A stretch of 64,000 bases of DNA from Zhengitettix transpicula (GCA_037074705.1 CM073590.1:45420395-45484394); one strand, 5' to 3'. Shown: positions 23,271 to 36,430, counted from the first letter of the stretch. Made by a program: numbers and translations. Notes: generated by a model from the letters alone, not told the origin.

Positions 23271-24540
23271 CTAGCTGGGTGCCCGGCGTTGCTCGGGTTT
23301 GTCATATATCCATAACCCCCGATTTGACTCCAATCTCGGTTGTTTTTGCGTTATTTTTATGTAACGCACATCGACCCCTATCCCTAAAAGTGCTCACTTC
23401 CTATGCCAAAAGGGGTTGAATTCATGGAGCACGAAAATTTTCACTCGACAAATATATAGTCCGTTTTAACATGTTCTAACCTTCCCGCGACCTCTACTGT
23501 GGGTTAAACAAAAGGTATTTACTCGACGCAAAAATCGGCCGGTTACATTGTTTGCAAATTTATATCCCCACCCACTTGCACCCAGCTCCTCCGACGCCCG
23601 CGCGTTGCCAAGGATGTCATAATTTAACTCAGCGACATCCATAACGCCGGATTTTACTCGAATCTCGCTTGTTTTGCGTTATTTTTATGTAACGCCACTC
23701 CATCCCCGCCCCCTAAACTTCTCCCCTCCCGTCTCGAAGGTGGTTTAAATTATACCCAAACAAAATTGGTAGAAATGCTACCAATGTCATTGACACCGAC
23801 AAATATTTATTCCACTCAATTATCGACCATTTAACATTTTTGAAAATTTACATCTTGTCCACCCACAACTGGGGCAGTTAAACGGCAAGTTGAATGTCTA
23901 CATTAAACTCAGTGACGAACATAACCCCGGATTCGACTCTAATCTTGATTGTTTTGGCGTTAATTTCGTGTAATGTTATTCCACCCCCACTCTTAAGGGG
24001 GCTCACCTCCAAAGCTCTAAAGGAGTTGAAATTATTCACAGAGATAAATTTTATGAATCTCACTGAACCCGAAATATATTTATTCAATGCAAATATCGGC
24101 CGTGATAGCATGTTTCAAATTTCCACCTCCATCCACCTCCACCCGTGGGGGTTAAATGGCTAGTTTAATGTCATAAATAAACTCAGCGACACCCATAACC
24201 ATGTATTTGACTCCAATCTCGGTTGTATTCGAGTTAATTTCATGTAACGAACCACCTCCCCCAGTCCTAAAAATGTTCATTTCCCGTGCAGTAAGGACAC
24301 AGATAACATCGGTAGAAACACTATCAATCTCTTTGATAAATATCGACCGTTTTAGCATGTTTGAATATTTCCACCCCCGTTCACCCCCGATTCTTGGGGT
24401 GGTAAACGTATCTCACCCCGACTGTGTTTTTATTCTGGTCGCAAAGAACACGTGTACAAAATTTGGTGAATTTTGCTCCACTTGTGTAGATTTGTATGTA
24501 GGTCAGACACATATAGCTACAAACAAACAAACATACTGTA
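23271..24540 (-). mobile_element. Helitron-like element, family I (minus copy)
   Basis: The reverse of the 15.85 kb element: it begins on the plus strand with CTAGCTGGGTGCCCGGCGTT (23271), preceded by A, and ends with a microsatellite of CAAA units near 24520-24535. The TC terminus at the far end is degraded. Four internal units are visible from the recurring phrase 'ttaatttcgtgtaa' / 'ttatttttatgtaacg' near 23345, 23675, 23955 and 24230, a spacing of about 270-330 bp. It has no coding capacity that I can support. Confidence 0.65.
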
Positions 24541-26870
24541 ATAATTAAATATAATATGTGAATGTGGCTTAAATTAAATACACTGATAACTTTAAAGAAC
24601 AAACAAAACTTATTGTGCCAAATTTAAAAACAATTATAAAATACACAAAAATATTTGGGATCTCAGGGTCTTGATCTGGGTTTGATAAATGGCAGAATTC
24701 AAATAATCAAAATTACATTTACTTTTTATGGAAATCAATGCGTCTGAACATAGACGAAATTTGTTGCGGAAGAAATAATACTAAAGATTGAATTTAACAA
24801 TTTCAATTTTATCAAGAATTAACAATCTCATTCTATCGATAATTAAATAATTAAAGAACGATCTGACTTTTATCTTTTAAACACGGTTTACAAATGATTT
24901 TAAAGTTTTTCTCTACTTACGGCTGCCCAGGCCTCTTTTTTAGTTTTTCGTTCACAATCTTGGGGACATCACTGATTCTAAATTCTCACAGACTCTAAAT
25001 GTTCACAGGACCACATTCTTTCGGTCTGACTGCCGACTGTAAAACTTTTCGTCTGGTCTATTCGCTGTCTGCTGCCCAACTGTACTGTTCAAATTTTTAT
25101 GACTTGGAATTTTAGTCTTTTCTCCTTGCTGCCTACGGCCCGACTGTTCGTTCGTCTCGCATCTCGATCGATCAACAATACTTTCTTTGCCATGCCGGTT
25201 TGTTGCGGCGTCCGCTATATCCACCACTAATGAGTCCTCTACAATTCAACTTTTCAATTAGAACAATGCCTTAATTACCAATTACTACAATACATACATG
25301 CAAAAAACACTGTGCTTTATTTATTAGAAAATTTAAATACACCAAGTCGTGGCCTAAATCAATATTTATACCAAAAAATACGTTTCAAAGTAATGCATTA
25401 GTTATTCATATTACGTTAATATGTATGTTAACATCGATTGTGGATGATTTGGTGTTAATGTAAGGTAGTTTACATTGCCGCTTTAGCGACTCTTTAAGAT
25501 GGAACTATCTCAAGCATTTAACGAAACTTGGTCTCTTATACGGCAAACGATTTGTAGCAAGTAAGTATAACGAAAGTTATTATCTTATAGAACTGTAGCC
25601 TGACATATTGTACACAGTTCCATTTCTTTGCTCAATTAACATAATCCAGATATTCTTCCCTTGCTGTTGTTACCACAAGCTGCATCTTCGTGTCGTAAAA
25701 TTTTACAATAAAGAAAATTGTAATGCGTAAAGGAAAAATGGAACATAATTGATATGTAAGGAAATTCGCAAAGAAGGAAAAAAGAGTATTTACTAGAATT
25801 GTTCAGCCCAGCATTCTTGGAATTACATACTTCCGTGACGTTGTTCAGCTTATATAAAACATAAATTAAATATAACGTTTATTTCGGGCTCATATGAAAA
25901 ATACTTCTATAAAACTTGAAAACACACCTGTTATGAACTAATAACTGTGCGTATCCGTCGTCGACGAAATATTGATGACATCAATGGTTTTTCTAAAGAA
26001 TCTGTTATTAATCCGTAGATAATGCAGTTATCTCGTTTATAAAGAAATCCAATGATATTCGGAAACAAATTTTTGTTAATCCAATGATAATCCGTTTATC
26101 CGTATCCAACTCAAGTATGTTTTACTTCCCACTCAGACTCTCCCCTCTCTTTAAATTCAGCTCTGTGTATAGTTGATGCAGTACCTTGAGAAAGTAGAAA
26201 TAATAATAAGAACATGAACTAAAATCTGTTTTGCCGTTTTTAATTTCATCACGCTGAAACGAGCCGACAGTCGCATATTATAGTTTTATTTATGTAAACG
26301 GATGTAATACTGAATTTCACATGTTTATATGTAATTATTGTGCTCATTGTAATGGAAGAAAGACAATGGGAATCATTTTCACCTAATTAGATACGTAACG
26401 TTAAGTGTAGAAACTATTAAAATCGAGAAAAAGTTCAAGTTTTACGCGAACCATTATTCAGCCAATAAAACAACAAGAAAAACATATTTTGTTTAGTAAA
26501 TATGGGCATATTTATATTTTGCCGTATCTATAAAACACAATATGGTGGGATGGGGTTCGGATTAAGGGTCAAGGAAAGTTTCTGAGAGAATCTGAAGATA
26601 TTGTGGCAGAAATGGTTATGAGATAATATAATATGGATGAGTAGGGGGATGTCTCGCTAGACCTTAGGTTTCGGTGTCCTAAAAAAATAATTAAAATATT
26701 ATCTAAGGTTGACATTTTTAAGCCTTGAAGGGTGCTGGAACATTATTTCCTGAAATTTTCTGGTTAAAAATCGATAACAATACCTGGAATACCACGGACG
26801 CAATGTCCTTTTGCGAGAGAAAAAAACAACAGATACTGGCGGTCCACTGGTTAATAGTTTCAGAATCAAT
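24541..26870. other. Non-coding stretch
   Basis: Mostly AT-rich. A segment at about 24900-25240 is less AT-rich and contains the unrecognised minus frame 25003-25227; its composition resembles the LTR-like segments near 29 and 31 kb, but I could not find termini. Nothing else supported. Confidence 0.35.
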
Positions 26871-26905
26871 TACTAGATGCCGGAAACTCGTTTAAGCGTG
26901 ACCGA

Positions 26906-27183
26906 GGCAAAGGCTGTGCAATGAAGCGATCTGCGCAAAAGCAGGAATAGGGTGGTTGAGATTAGCGCTGCTGACCGCCAAGGTGAGCGAATGTTGACTC
27001 GAGTGGCCATTGTTCCTCCACGAGGGGCTATGGACGCCTTGTTGACTTCTCGTCCGAGCAAAACACCAAAAGCGCCGGTGACACAAGTCGTTAGCACCCT
27101 GGTTACGGCGACAACACGCAGCAAGGCCACAGTCATATTAATACATTGGTATGCTCTAATGCGCAATGCACAGGCTTCGTGCC
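26906..27183. repeat. GC-rich ~280-bp segment with terminal inverted repeats
   Basis: An island clearly richer in G and C than its surroundings. Its ends pair: about 26906-26924 (GGCAAAGGCTGTGCAATG) and 27164-27183 (CAATGCACAGGCTTCGTGCC), roughly 18 bp with few mismatches. Both strands hold open frames (79 codons plus, 97 codons minus) with no recognised domain; the high GC lowers stop frequency and may explain them. It could be a small DNA transposon or a captured fragment. Confidence 0.45.
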
Positions 27184-27469
27184 CACATTAGCAAGTATTG
27201 TCCGGATAAAAGTTTATTTATAAAATGCATCTCTAAGCTTAACCATTCAAGAAACTAAGTACGTGCATTTAATCTGGAAGTAAAGAACCGACTCGGTGCG
27301 GGAAGACGAATCAAATTTTCATAACAATAATAAAAAAAATGACTAGAAAAAATTACCTGCAACAGTGTTTGCAAAAATTCCTCCATCGTAAAGAAAATTA
27401 AGCTAAATCTGAACTCTTTTCAGAGAAGGTTAGATAAATTAATAACAAAATAAAAGACAAAAATAAGTG

Positions 27470-27560
27470 CTAAATTAAATACCACACTAGGTCTCTGCCA
27501 CATTTGTTGCTTTCGTCAGGTGGTTCAAAATACTCAAGAGCCGTAATAAAGACACGTAGG
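27470..27560 (-). repeat. PLE-end-like repeat with hammerhead-like core
   Basis: On minus: CTGACGA (27513-27519), spacer, GAGAC (27491-27495; GAAAC in better copies), then GTGTGGTATTTAA, the phrase seen downstream of the core in the 35.4 and 41.1 kb copies. GGCTCTTGAGTATTTTGAAC upstream also belongs to the family. Confidence 0.5.
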
Positions 27561-28950
27561 GGTAAGAGTAGTGAAGTGAAAGTAGTGCGTAAAATAAATC
27601 TGGTTCACAGACCGTAAACTTAAGTGATGAGTTACTTTAGTTTGTATCCGTAGTTAATTTACATTTTCAGGTATAATACCATTCTTTTTTTTATCAGGCC
27701 AGAACAATAGCAGTTACATTTATTGTCTTTTTACAAAATTGAAGTTCCATTAATATAATTCGTTATATACTCTTTTATAATTGAAATCTTACCTACTCGT
27801 CGGGTATATTTATTTAACAATATTTAATTTAATTTATTGTGTCTGCTACCCAGAAAACTGGACATACGTACAAATAAGTTTTTCGTTTATAAAAGACAAT
27901 GTGAACTACTTTAGTAAAAATTAATCATAGTCTGTGTTTTAAAGTTGAAAAGAATAATTAAACAAAATATTCACATAAAAAACTCGTTTATTAGAAGAAA
28001 AGAAACAAGTTTTGCAGTACTATAATAAACACTTGCGAATTCCACTGGACGATGCGATAGAGTATAAAATGATAAACTAAAACTCGCTATGATTCCCGGG
28101 CACGTGACGAGATTGAGACTCGTGTCTTGTAATATGTAATTTTTTCATTCCTAACTCCGTTTGTAACGTGAACTTATGAATATTTAATAAAAACAATTAC
28201 GATTTTTTAAGGGAAACTATTATTTTTTAATTAATGAAATTTTTTGGGGCGCGTAGCTATGTTTACCAGTTCTGTAGAACCGTCAATACACTTTTTTTTT
28301 GCATTGATTTAACATTAAAGCAATATGATATTTATCCCTGGTTATCCATAGCCTGGGTAGTTACTTTGATTAGTGCCAATCATGTACATGATTCTCGATG
28401 CTATTCTGAATATAAAGAGAAGGAATCCCTATCCTGTGGTTAATATATTCTTGGAGGGTGGAATTTCCTGCTTTCGGCGGTGCGTGGATCCTCGTTGTCT
28501 TCAGTCGTCTCCTCCAACATACATTAAATAACTTTGATCATATTTCTTAAATACCTTTAAATACCTCTACAAATATTCTCTGCATCAACTTTAACTTCTT
28601 AACTGTCTTTCACACTTGGCTTCCATTCTCTCTTTCACTTTTCACCGATCATGTTCAACTCTTCCAACTACCTCAAGACTCTGCATCGTTTTTCTTATCA
28701 CTCTTTGGTTCTATAGCCAATCTAAATCCAACCTCATCAACTAAGCGGTTTCACACGAAAATTTTTCCACGTCTCCAGTTGATCTTCCTTCACACAGACC
28801 TTGACAATTACAAACTACTTTTATCAAGGAACGTCTCGTCCGCAACAATCCTGCGCTAGGTAAATCAGTTCGGATGCAATTTAACTATAAAGGTTCTAAA
28901 GAGGACAGTTGCACGCGATATAAGTAATTTGAAAGCTGAATAAAGAATTG
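27561..28950. other. Non-coding stretch
   Basis: AT-rich, with a C/T-rich patch at about 28450-28800. No gene recognised. Confidence 0.35.
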
Positions 28951-28951
28951 A

Positions 28952-28952
<1 letters not shown>

Positions 28953-29023
<71 letters not shown>
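28953..29023. repeat. (CA)n-(TA)n compound microsatellite
   Basis: About 16 CA units running directly into about 20 TA units. Confidence 0.95.
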
Positions 29024-29026
<3 letters not shown>

Positions 29027-29079
29027 ATATAACCTCCCTTAGTTCGGAATAATTTTAATTAGAAATAGTGTTTTACTTT

Positions 29080-29720
29080 AGTTTTGTGAAAGTTAAGCCG
29101 AGCTCTTGATCAGGGACTCGACGAACTTGGAGGTGGACTGACTGACGGGAACGGCCGAAAATTTATGGCCCAGATGTTTTGGGGACTGAAAGAGGACAAC
29201 AGTGCAAGTGCGAGAAAAGACAGCTATTCTGGGAACCCTGTAGAGGAAAGAACGAGTTGGTGTTGTTGTGAACTGGACGAGGAATACATCGAGAACATCG
29301 ATCATCGGAAAGCAGTACTGACCCCGGGTAATGTCCGACAAGCCATTTTATCTTTCCTCCCAACTGGCCTCATAACAGTACTGTAAAATCAAGACTGATA
29401 AATTCAAAATCTGTTTTCGATTTTTTATTACTCTTCTTCAAGGACAAGCCGGCCTTAGAACATAAGAGCTCTTTAGTAATAATTAAGTGAAGGTTTATTG
29501 TAATACACATTTGTTGTCTAAAATTCAAAAATAAACTCAAGTTGCCGTGTTTAAAAATTTGTCATTACTTAAAATTTTCATGTCGTTTCAACCTTAAATT
29601 AATTCTTTAAATTAAATTACTGGAACAAGTGACGCCACTCCCCTTGTCATGCTCTGAGGTAGTCCTGAACCCGAATATAATCCAGTTAGTAATTTCTACT
29701 TCATTCGTAGGTGGCGCCCA
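29080..29720 (+). mobile_element. LTR-like segment ending in a TGGCGCCCA site
   Basis: A GC-richer first part (29095-29390) with overlapping open frames on both strands, followed by AT-rich sequence ending in GGTGGCGCCCA (TGGCGCCCA at 29712-29720), a string like the primer-binding sites of LTR retrotransposons. Exact LTR ends are not visible and no gag or pol follows, so this is at best a remnant. Confidence 0.4.
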
Positions 29721-30810
29721 TTTAATTAGTAATATATTGTAATGATCAGACATAAATCACAATTAAATCGCCACGTTGAAGCGTCAATTTGTAGTATTTC
29801 AATTAAAATGATTTTAAACGTGCCACATGTTGTGGCAACATATTGTAGTATTTAAAGATAAAGAATAAGCAAATTAAAATTAAGTGATCGGATGTTTTAA
29901 TTAAAAGACCACTTTTAAAGTAAACAAGTAAATTAATTTATTGAATCCAATTATTGAAATTATACTACTTATTAAAACTTGACAATATACCACGGCTAGG
30001 TCTCAGGACCGACCTTCGGGCCTTCAATAAATAATATTTAGGTCAAACAATTAAATTAAAAAGTGACTGAAGCATTAATTTAACAATCAGTTAAATATTT
30101 AAATATAAAATATGAAATCTGAACTTGGAAATCTGACAATAAGATATCATTTACTGGCGGGTTTACAGATAATAAGTTGTGCAGTTTTACCTTAAAGTTT
30201 TGTTGTGCCAAGGAATGGGCTCGTACACGCAGACACGATTATTATTAACACTTTAAATTCAGACCATTATATATTTAATAGGCAACACTTTCTGCTTGCT
30301 GAGTATACTTATAATACTTATTTCACTGTCCTGTCTATCAAAAACTTATTACCATTCTCAAAGTTTGGTTATTTACTGGACACAACAAGCTGGCTCCCAA
30401 TAATTGAAGAAATGTCTAACTCGTGAATGTAGGCTAGACTCCGAACTATTCTGAATCAGGAAAAATAACAGTCGGCGTAGTATTGTTGCAGTTATTTGCT
30501 CATAGACTGGAGACCTTCGATCGTTTTGAATATTAGAGCTTTTAGACCACATAAAGTACACACTTTCTGAAATTTTGTCCGAACTGTTATTCCTATGCCT
30601 CCTGTCCACACACTTTCTGATTTTTGTCCTTTCTTCACAGTCTCCTACCACATACTCGAGTTCTGCGCGTCTCACAAAATATACTTCGACAATCCCAGCA
30701 AGCAGGCATTATCGCCCCATATTCTTGTACACAACTCGTGTGTTTAGGCCGCCAACAATACAAGTCCAAAAATTGTGTTCATTAATTAATTATATTTCCT
30801 TTTAATTACT
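29721..30810. other. Non-coding stretch
   Basis: AT-rich. The segment 30560-30640 carries a short direct repeat (CACACTTTCTGA twice, 50 bp apart). Open frames at 30205-30426, 30373-30675 and 30575-30805 are unrecognised. Confidence 0.35.

Positions 30811-30813
<3 letters not shown>

Positions 30814-30861
<48 letters not shown>
30814..30861. repeat. (TA)n microsatellite
   Basis: About 24 TA units. Confidence 0.95.
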
Positions 30862-30865
<4 letters not shown>

Positions 30866-30869
30866 TGTT

Positions 30870-31130
30870 TGCTACGATGAATTATCGAAAAGTTATATAA
30901 GACGCTCAGAACTTTAGCAGTGATCAGTCACTCGGATATTCAGAGAGAGAGTGTGTGTGTGTTGGAGGACTTGACGAGATAGTCAGAAAGCATTAAAATG
31001 TAAAGTCAGAAATCAATTACTTAGATAGTCAGACAGACTCCCAAGAGTGTGTTTGGGAGGACTTGATCATGGTGGTCCTAGCTGACCATATTTCGAGAAT
31101 GAATCCCCGTCTCCAAATAAAGTAATAATA
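30870..31130 (+). other. Possible solo-LTR fragment with TATA-like promoter
   Basis: TTATATAAGACGC near 30893 is followed about 30 bp on by GATCAGTCACTCGG, resembling the TATA and initiator arrangement of Gypsy-type LTR promoters. Further on, GGAGGACTTGA occurs twice, and AATAAA near 31118 could be a poly(A) signal. No boundaries or duplications were found. Confidence 0.3.
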
Positions 31131-31199
31131 GATAAGTTTTCAAAATATTTTAAACTATTTATGCAGTTAATTAACTGTATTGTGAATTTCATTGTTAAT

Positions 31200-31738
31200 C
31201 TTCCTTATTTATCACATTGGAGACAGCAAACATATCCTTTGTATGTCTATAGATACCAAGATAATTTAATTATCTTCGTGATATGTTATATCGTTATAAA
31301 GTAGAAAACCTGTTGCGTTTAATTCGTAAACTTAAATTAAACTACGTCTAGTGACTGAAGCAAACAATGAAGTACCTAAACTGGTTATATTGTTATCCGT
31401 AATATCAATACATCAAAGGCGTGAGTATAAATGAATGGAAGAATATTATTTCTCCAAGCAAAATTTATAAATCTGAACGTCCGACTAATCCTGCTGTGAT
31501 AAATGACGCAATATGAAAAGAGTAATTGAAGCTTAATTTCAATAAATGTTGCGAGTTACATCTCAAGAAGAAATTCAAATGATTAGCTGAAGAACCACTT
31601 TTCTTCATATTGTTTGGTGGATTTATAGTAGGCCCTACGATAACATAGTTAAGCCCACGAAAAATTAAATTTTTAGAGGAAACCTACAAAATTTCCCACA
31701 TATTGAGAATGCTCGAATTAAACATTAATTTAACATAT
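31200..31738. other. Non-coding interval
   Basis: AT-rich, nothing recognised. Confidence 0.35.
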
Positions 31739-32280
31739 TGTAGTGAATAACAACCTTAAGTGGCCGCCCTTGTGTCCGCAGGCCTGAGTAGGAATTCATT
31801 AAACGCACACGTGTTTCTGCCCGAGAGGCCAAAAGAAATCGCGGGTACGCGTCCCTTTTTTTGCATCGTTTGGGGGGGGGGCGGAGTACTTATAAATACT
31901 GGGAACCCGGGTGAAAGTGGACAGACGCAGGCAGACAGACAGAGTGAAGGCTGAAAGTGGAGTGAGAGGGTGGAGAATTTGGCGAGCGGGAAGAAACGAA
32001 GGTTTTGAAGGACGTACATCGCGGGGAGGCCGAAGAAGATGGGCTGCTTACGACGAGACCAGTGACCCACTGAAAGTCGGCTGACGCCACAAGTAAAGTA
32101 AGAATCACAATTTTTGTAAAGTGCCTTCAAAAGTAGAATTTTTATACAGTGCGGAAATAGGCTCTGTTCTTGAATAGCTACCGAATCGCCCACATTACCC
32201 TGTTGAGAAGGAGGACTTTATAACCAAGCCGGAGCTAATGTTAATTTTTTTGCAGACCAATGTATATCTGCTGGCGCCCA
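31739..32280 (+). mobile_element. LTR plus primer-binding site of an LTR retrotransposon
   Basis: Begins TGTAGTGAATAACA (31739). It has a GC-rich U3-like part with a 10-G run (31872-31881) and a TATA box TATAAATA at 31891-31898, and ends just before CTGGCGCCCA (32271-32280), a primer-binding-type string. Length and layout fit a single LTR with the start of the internal region. No gag or pol is found downstream, where the sequence returns to plain AT-rich DNA, so the body has been deleted. Open frames on both strands within the LTR (31756-32193 minus, 31760-31954 plus) are probably composition artefacts. Confidence 0.5.
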
Positions 32281-34742
32281 ATAATATTTTTGTAATGTAT
32301 TTTTGTATTTTCTTGTAATAAAGTTTATTTTTTAATGTTAAGTAATAAAGGCTAATCATTACAATATATTAGTGAATAAAGAGGCCAAAACAGGATTAGG
32401 ATCTACATTAGGACTGAAACATGTTAAGTTAAATTATAACTTAAATTGTCACTTTTTGCCTCATTAATTAATTTCTTCATTATGTTAAGCTATTTATATA
32501 AGTACAATTTCATATCATTACAAATTATTTATAATTTTTGAAAGTTATTGGCTCATTTTATTTTCGTACAATAGCGGAAGAAAGAGAAACTGAAGTTTTA
32601 AAAATCTTAGGCAGTAAAGAAATACGATACTAGATTACATGTTACTTCTTATTACATATCCATTTTTAAGTGAAAATAAACTTTAGATTTTATGTCCGTA
32701 AAAGTATAAATATGATGCTAAATGAGGTTATTTTCCATAAAACTCCCGCATTTAACAGATCTAAATTCGTCCACAATATTCACTGCGAATGTCAATCTTA
32801 AATAACTTCCAACTAATGGTATTCTCAAACTTTCTTATATATATATATATATATACATTCATTTATTGGTAACTATATTTTAAGCACTAGGATCGGTAAA
32901 TGGGAAATATCCGGTCAAGTTAAATTTTTCTAGTCAAAAAAATTAAACGACCAAATAATTTGAGGCTTGACAGTTACCATTTAATTATATGCTGTATCAT
33001 ATCAAATTTTTATTGTTGTTGAAACAATAAATCTGAATTTATGTTTTTTCTTTTATGTATGGGATTACTAAATTTAGCACAGCTCTGTATTAAACTCGTT
33101 GAAATACTAAGGCGATCGCGGGCTCTTTACTCCATTTCCAGTTTAACAAGAACAGTGAAAGGGCTCTGTTCTGCACAAACTGGAAAACTATTGTAACAAA
33201 ATGAAGTTGTGATCAAACGAAGAAGGCTGAATAATTTGAAATTGCAACAACCAGCCGTTCTCCTATACAACAGAAACGAATAGAGATCGCATTCACGTGA
33301 ACAATAGGCCATATAAATTTAAATTAGCTTCGCACATTCACTGGGTAGTAATTACTGTTTAGCATCACTTTTATTATCCTCACCTTAAAGGTTTTTTATT
33401 TGCTTAAAGCAACTCTCATGCAATGTTTTGAAATTTCTTATTTCTTTATTGCATCAATTGACTGTGACTGTTTTAATAGAAACAGGCTCATCATGATTCA
33501 TGTAGAGCTTTCTATTTCTCGCTATCGTTCAACACTCCGTCTTTTTATCGATGATATGTCGTTTGCACTTTTCATGTCTTTCTTACGACTAAAACTATTG
33601 AATTAAGTTATTAAATTATTTAATTATTTAGGGATCAAGGTTTTTCCAGATGAATAGAATTAAGAAAGCCTTTCTTAATATTTATTTATTTATTGTTTTT
33701 TTTATTTGATCCATCAATATTTTTTCTAGTATTTACTATTTATCAGGAATAACGAAACTTGTAAGTTGAGTGAATAATATGAATGACTTACGCTATCTGG
33801 AATCTGAAATTATTGTTGTTCATATAATAAATATATTAACACTATGGCAGTCCGAATGTTATGGACATATTATGTGTGAGTTAACCAATTACATAAGCAT
33901 AAAAGCCTATTAAAATGTAAAAGAGAAAGAACTCATAAGACCGTCCGGTCTTGAAGTCAATGGAATAACTGAAATACATAATCAAGCTGTCCAAGTACCG
34001 CTGTGTTAGGAAGAGCCCGAAACTGCCACAAATGACGTCCTTCACAAATCTTTCCTCATCTCAAGAAACAGGATGCTTGACATAACATCACATCACACGA
34101 AACTGGACGCCTCGTTAATTGCAAGCGAATGAAACTACTCCGTCATAAGGAACCAGTGACCTTCGCGAAATTGCGGATGCCCTCAATTCACCTAATTTTA
34201 CAGCAGTGCGGAGGAATTGCTGGCGTGGAATCTTGTTTTGATTAACTGCTGGTAGATGTGTAGAAGCGTTTCAGTTATAAAATGAAGAATCCTTCTCAAA
34301 TTTGTTGTACGCCGTAAAGATTTACTGTAATGCGTGATTTTGAACGCGGTTAATTTATTTAATCTTTTATTCATTTTAATACACTAGTACGACATTTTAT
34401 AATCTTGAATTTGGACGCGGGAATGGTCATTGACCCGTATTGCTGGAAGGAAGTGCTGGAGACTCTGGGACTTTAATAATCAAAACAGCCAAATTTAGGG
34501 ATCGTGCGAATATTATCAAAATTTTACCCTCTTTCTCCTCTTACAACGTGTAGAATTGGAAGTCAGAGTTGACAGTGGTGGACGAGACGTGGCCAGCTTC
34601 CTCGCTTCAGCCTGGGAACCATCCGTTCAGCTCAACGCCAATATCTGGTAAGCAAAACTTCAGCCGTTTTTTGTATGCGACGCACGACCCTGAATTTTCA
34701 TTAAAAAAATTATAGAGTATCTAATGTAAGGCAAAAAGTCCC

Positions 34743-34776
<34 letters not shown>

Positions 34777-35349
34777 TACTCATAATTGTTTTTGAAGACA
34801 TATTTCTGTAATTCCAAATAACTGTTTTATATAATTAAGATTGTTTTTTATACTTCTGTTAAAAACTTTTTATTTTTTTTCTTCAACCCTCTTTCTAAAT
34901 AAATATTAAATTAGGAAAGCATAATACTGAACGTATTTCTTTGAGTCAAATTACATTGACAGTTTGCACTTATTATTTCTACAATGTGACGACACCAACA
35001 GGTTGGAACATTGCGCAACAAAACCAGGAATCGGTTGTAGACCCGAGATAATAAGAACAGTGATTTGTCTTACCACATATCTAAGTGACAACCTACTTTT
35101 CTAAAACGTATAGAACTTAAATACCATATACTATTAGGAACTGTTAACAAACATGTTAAGAAAACGTCTCTGGTTCCAAGAGAATAACTTCATTTGGTAG
35201 AAACGGTCGTATGACTCGATCTGCCATCATCTGGCAATTAAAATCGTTTCCGTTGTGAAATTGGCGATTACAACTAATTACTCAATATGTCATGGAAATG
35301 AAAAAAAATACGTCTGATTGAAAATAATTAATAAGAAAGATTGACTTTT
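32281..35349. other. Long non-coding stretch
   Basis: AT-rich, with a TA microsatellite at 32836-32855 and a (GT)n(GA)n microsatellite at 34743-34776. A less AT-rich region at 34000-34660 has no recognisable frame. No exon or RNA gene supported. Confidence 0.4.
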
Positions 35350-35470
35350 GAGTTTTGTCAACTGTCGAGTGCAGTTGTGTCGCTCTAGGCTCTTCTTCGC
35401 ACCTGATGAAAGGGACAAGGATCCCAGAAACGTTGTGTGATATTTATATTATCACTTATTTCGTCTGAAT
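35350..35470 (+). repeat. PLE-end-like repeat with the best-formed hammerhead boxes
   Basis: CTGATGA (35403-35409), stem GGGA/TCCC (35412-35415 and 35422-35425) closing a 6-nt loop, then GAAAC (35427-35431) and GTTGTGTGATATTTATATTA. This copy has the canonical CUGAUGA box. Upstream GAGTTTTGTCAACTG and GTGCAGTTGTGTCGCTC match the 3' region of the PLE at 62.95-63.05 kb, linking the motif to PLE termini. A possible stem I pairs GTGC (35370-35375 region) with GCAC just before the first box, but the expected cleavage triplet is not clean. Confidence 0.55.
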
Positions 35471-36372
35471 TGGGTATCTTTCTCATTAATATCATGGAAA
35501 CATTGCTGCCTATTGGGTTTACGAGTCCGATCACTCTTAAATGGAACTGGATACAATACGTTTATTTCTGAAGATTAACGGAGTTTTTACTGTTCGGAAC
35601 ATTGATTAGTTTCTACCTTATAAACAACGGAAAATGTGTTAAAAACATTACAAATATTTTTAAATTGTTTTCAATTAAGTAGTCTTGTCATATTACCGAA
35701 TTAATATGCCTAACAGTTTATTAGATTTTCCAAACCCTCCAGAAGATTGCGTTAAAACCTCAGGCACATCTGATGTTCTGTTAATTAATCTTTAATTACA
35801 CTTAAGGTCGGCACTTCCATCTATTCTAAATTTGTGTCTGGTCGATAGCCAACTCAATAATGGCAGGAGTATGGCGCACTTACTGACGCACAAATATGCA
35901 CATCTGTTAATAAACGCAATTATCGTGTCTCTGAATGCACCAACACAGCCATTTGTAATATATAAATCTATGTATAATTAAGGAATTTTTACAGTTATTT
36001 TAATTTTCAGCTTAAGAAATATTAAAACTGTTTATTAATTTATCCAGATATTCTAAATATTATTCATAAAGTACACAGTAAAAAAAGAAAGAAGTCAAGA
36101 TGCTGATGACCTTAGTTGTTAAAGCGACTATAAATAATAAAAAGAAGTCAAATTAACAAATTGATTTTCTTAATTTATTTCGCTATTGAAATTAGTTTCT
36201 GCTCGATTTCACGTGTAAGTCTGTATATTTTATGGTTTACATATAAGTAATATGTTAAAAATGGAAGAATTTTTCGAAATATATCGTTTCAAATTGAAAA
36301 TATATACACAGAAATACTTAAGAATTAAATAAATAGCGTGTAAATTCAAAGTAAATGATTAATTCATGTGAA
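35471..36372. other. Non-coding stretch
   Basis: AT-rich, nothing recognised. Confidence 0.35.
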
Positions 36373-36430
36373 TGGAAAAATGTCGACCGGACCGGGAATC
36401 GAACCCAGGAAACCCGGTCCATTTTTTCCA
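36373..36430 (-). repeat. tRNA-derived SINE fragment
   Basis: On minus, GGGTTCGATTCCCGGTCCGG is the B-box of a Pol III promoter, followed by GTCGACATTTTTCCAT, the junction shared with the SINEs at 41.5, 62.0 and 62.5 kb. The A-box part is missing. Confidence 0.7.

Noticed and set aside
24911..25240. Possible promoter or LTR in a GC-richer patch
   Set aside because: No termini, primer site or target duplication could be found.
31756..32193. 145-codon minus-strand frame
   Set aside because: It covers a GC-rich LTR-like segment with overlapping frames on both strands; no domain recognised.
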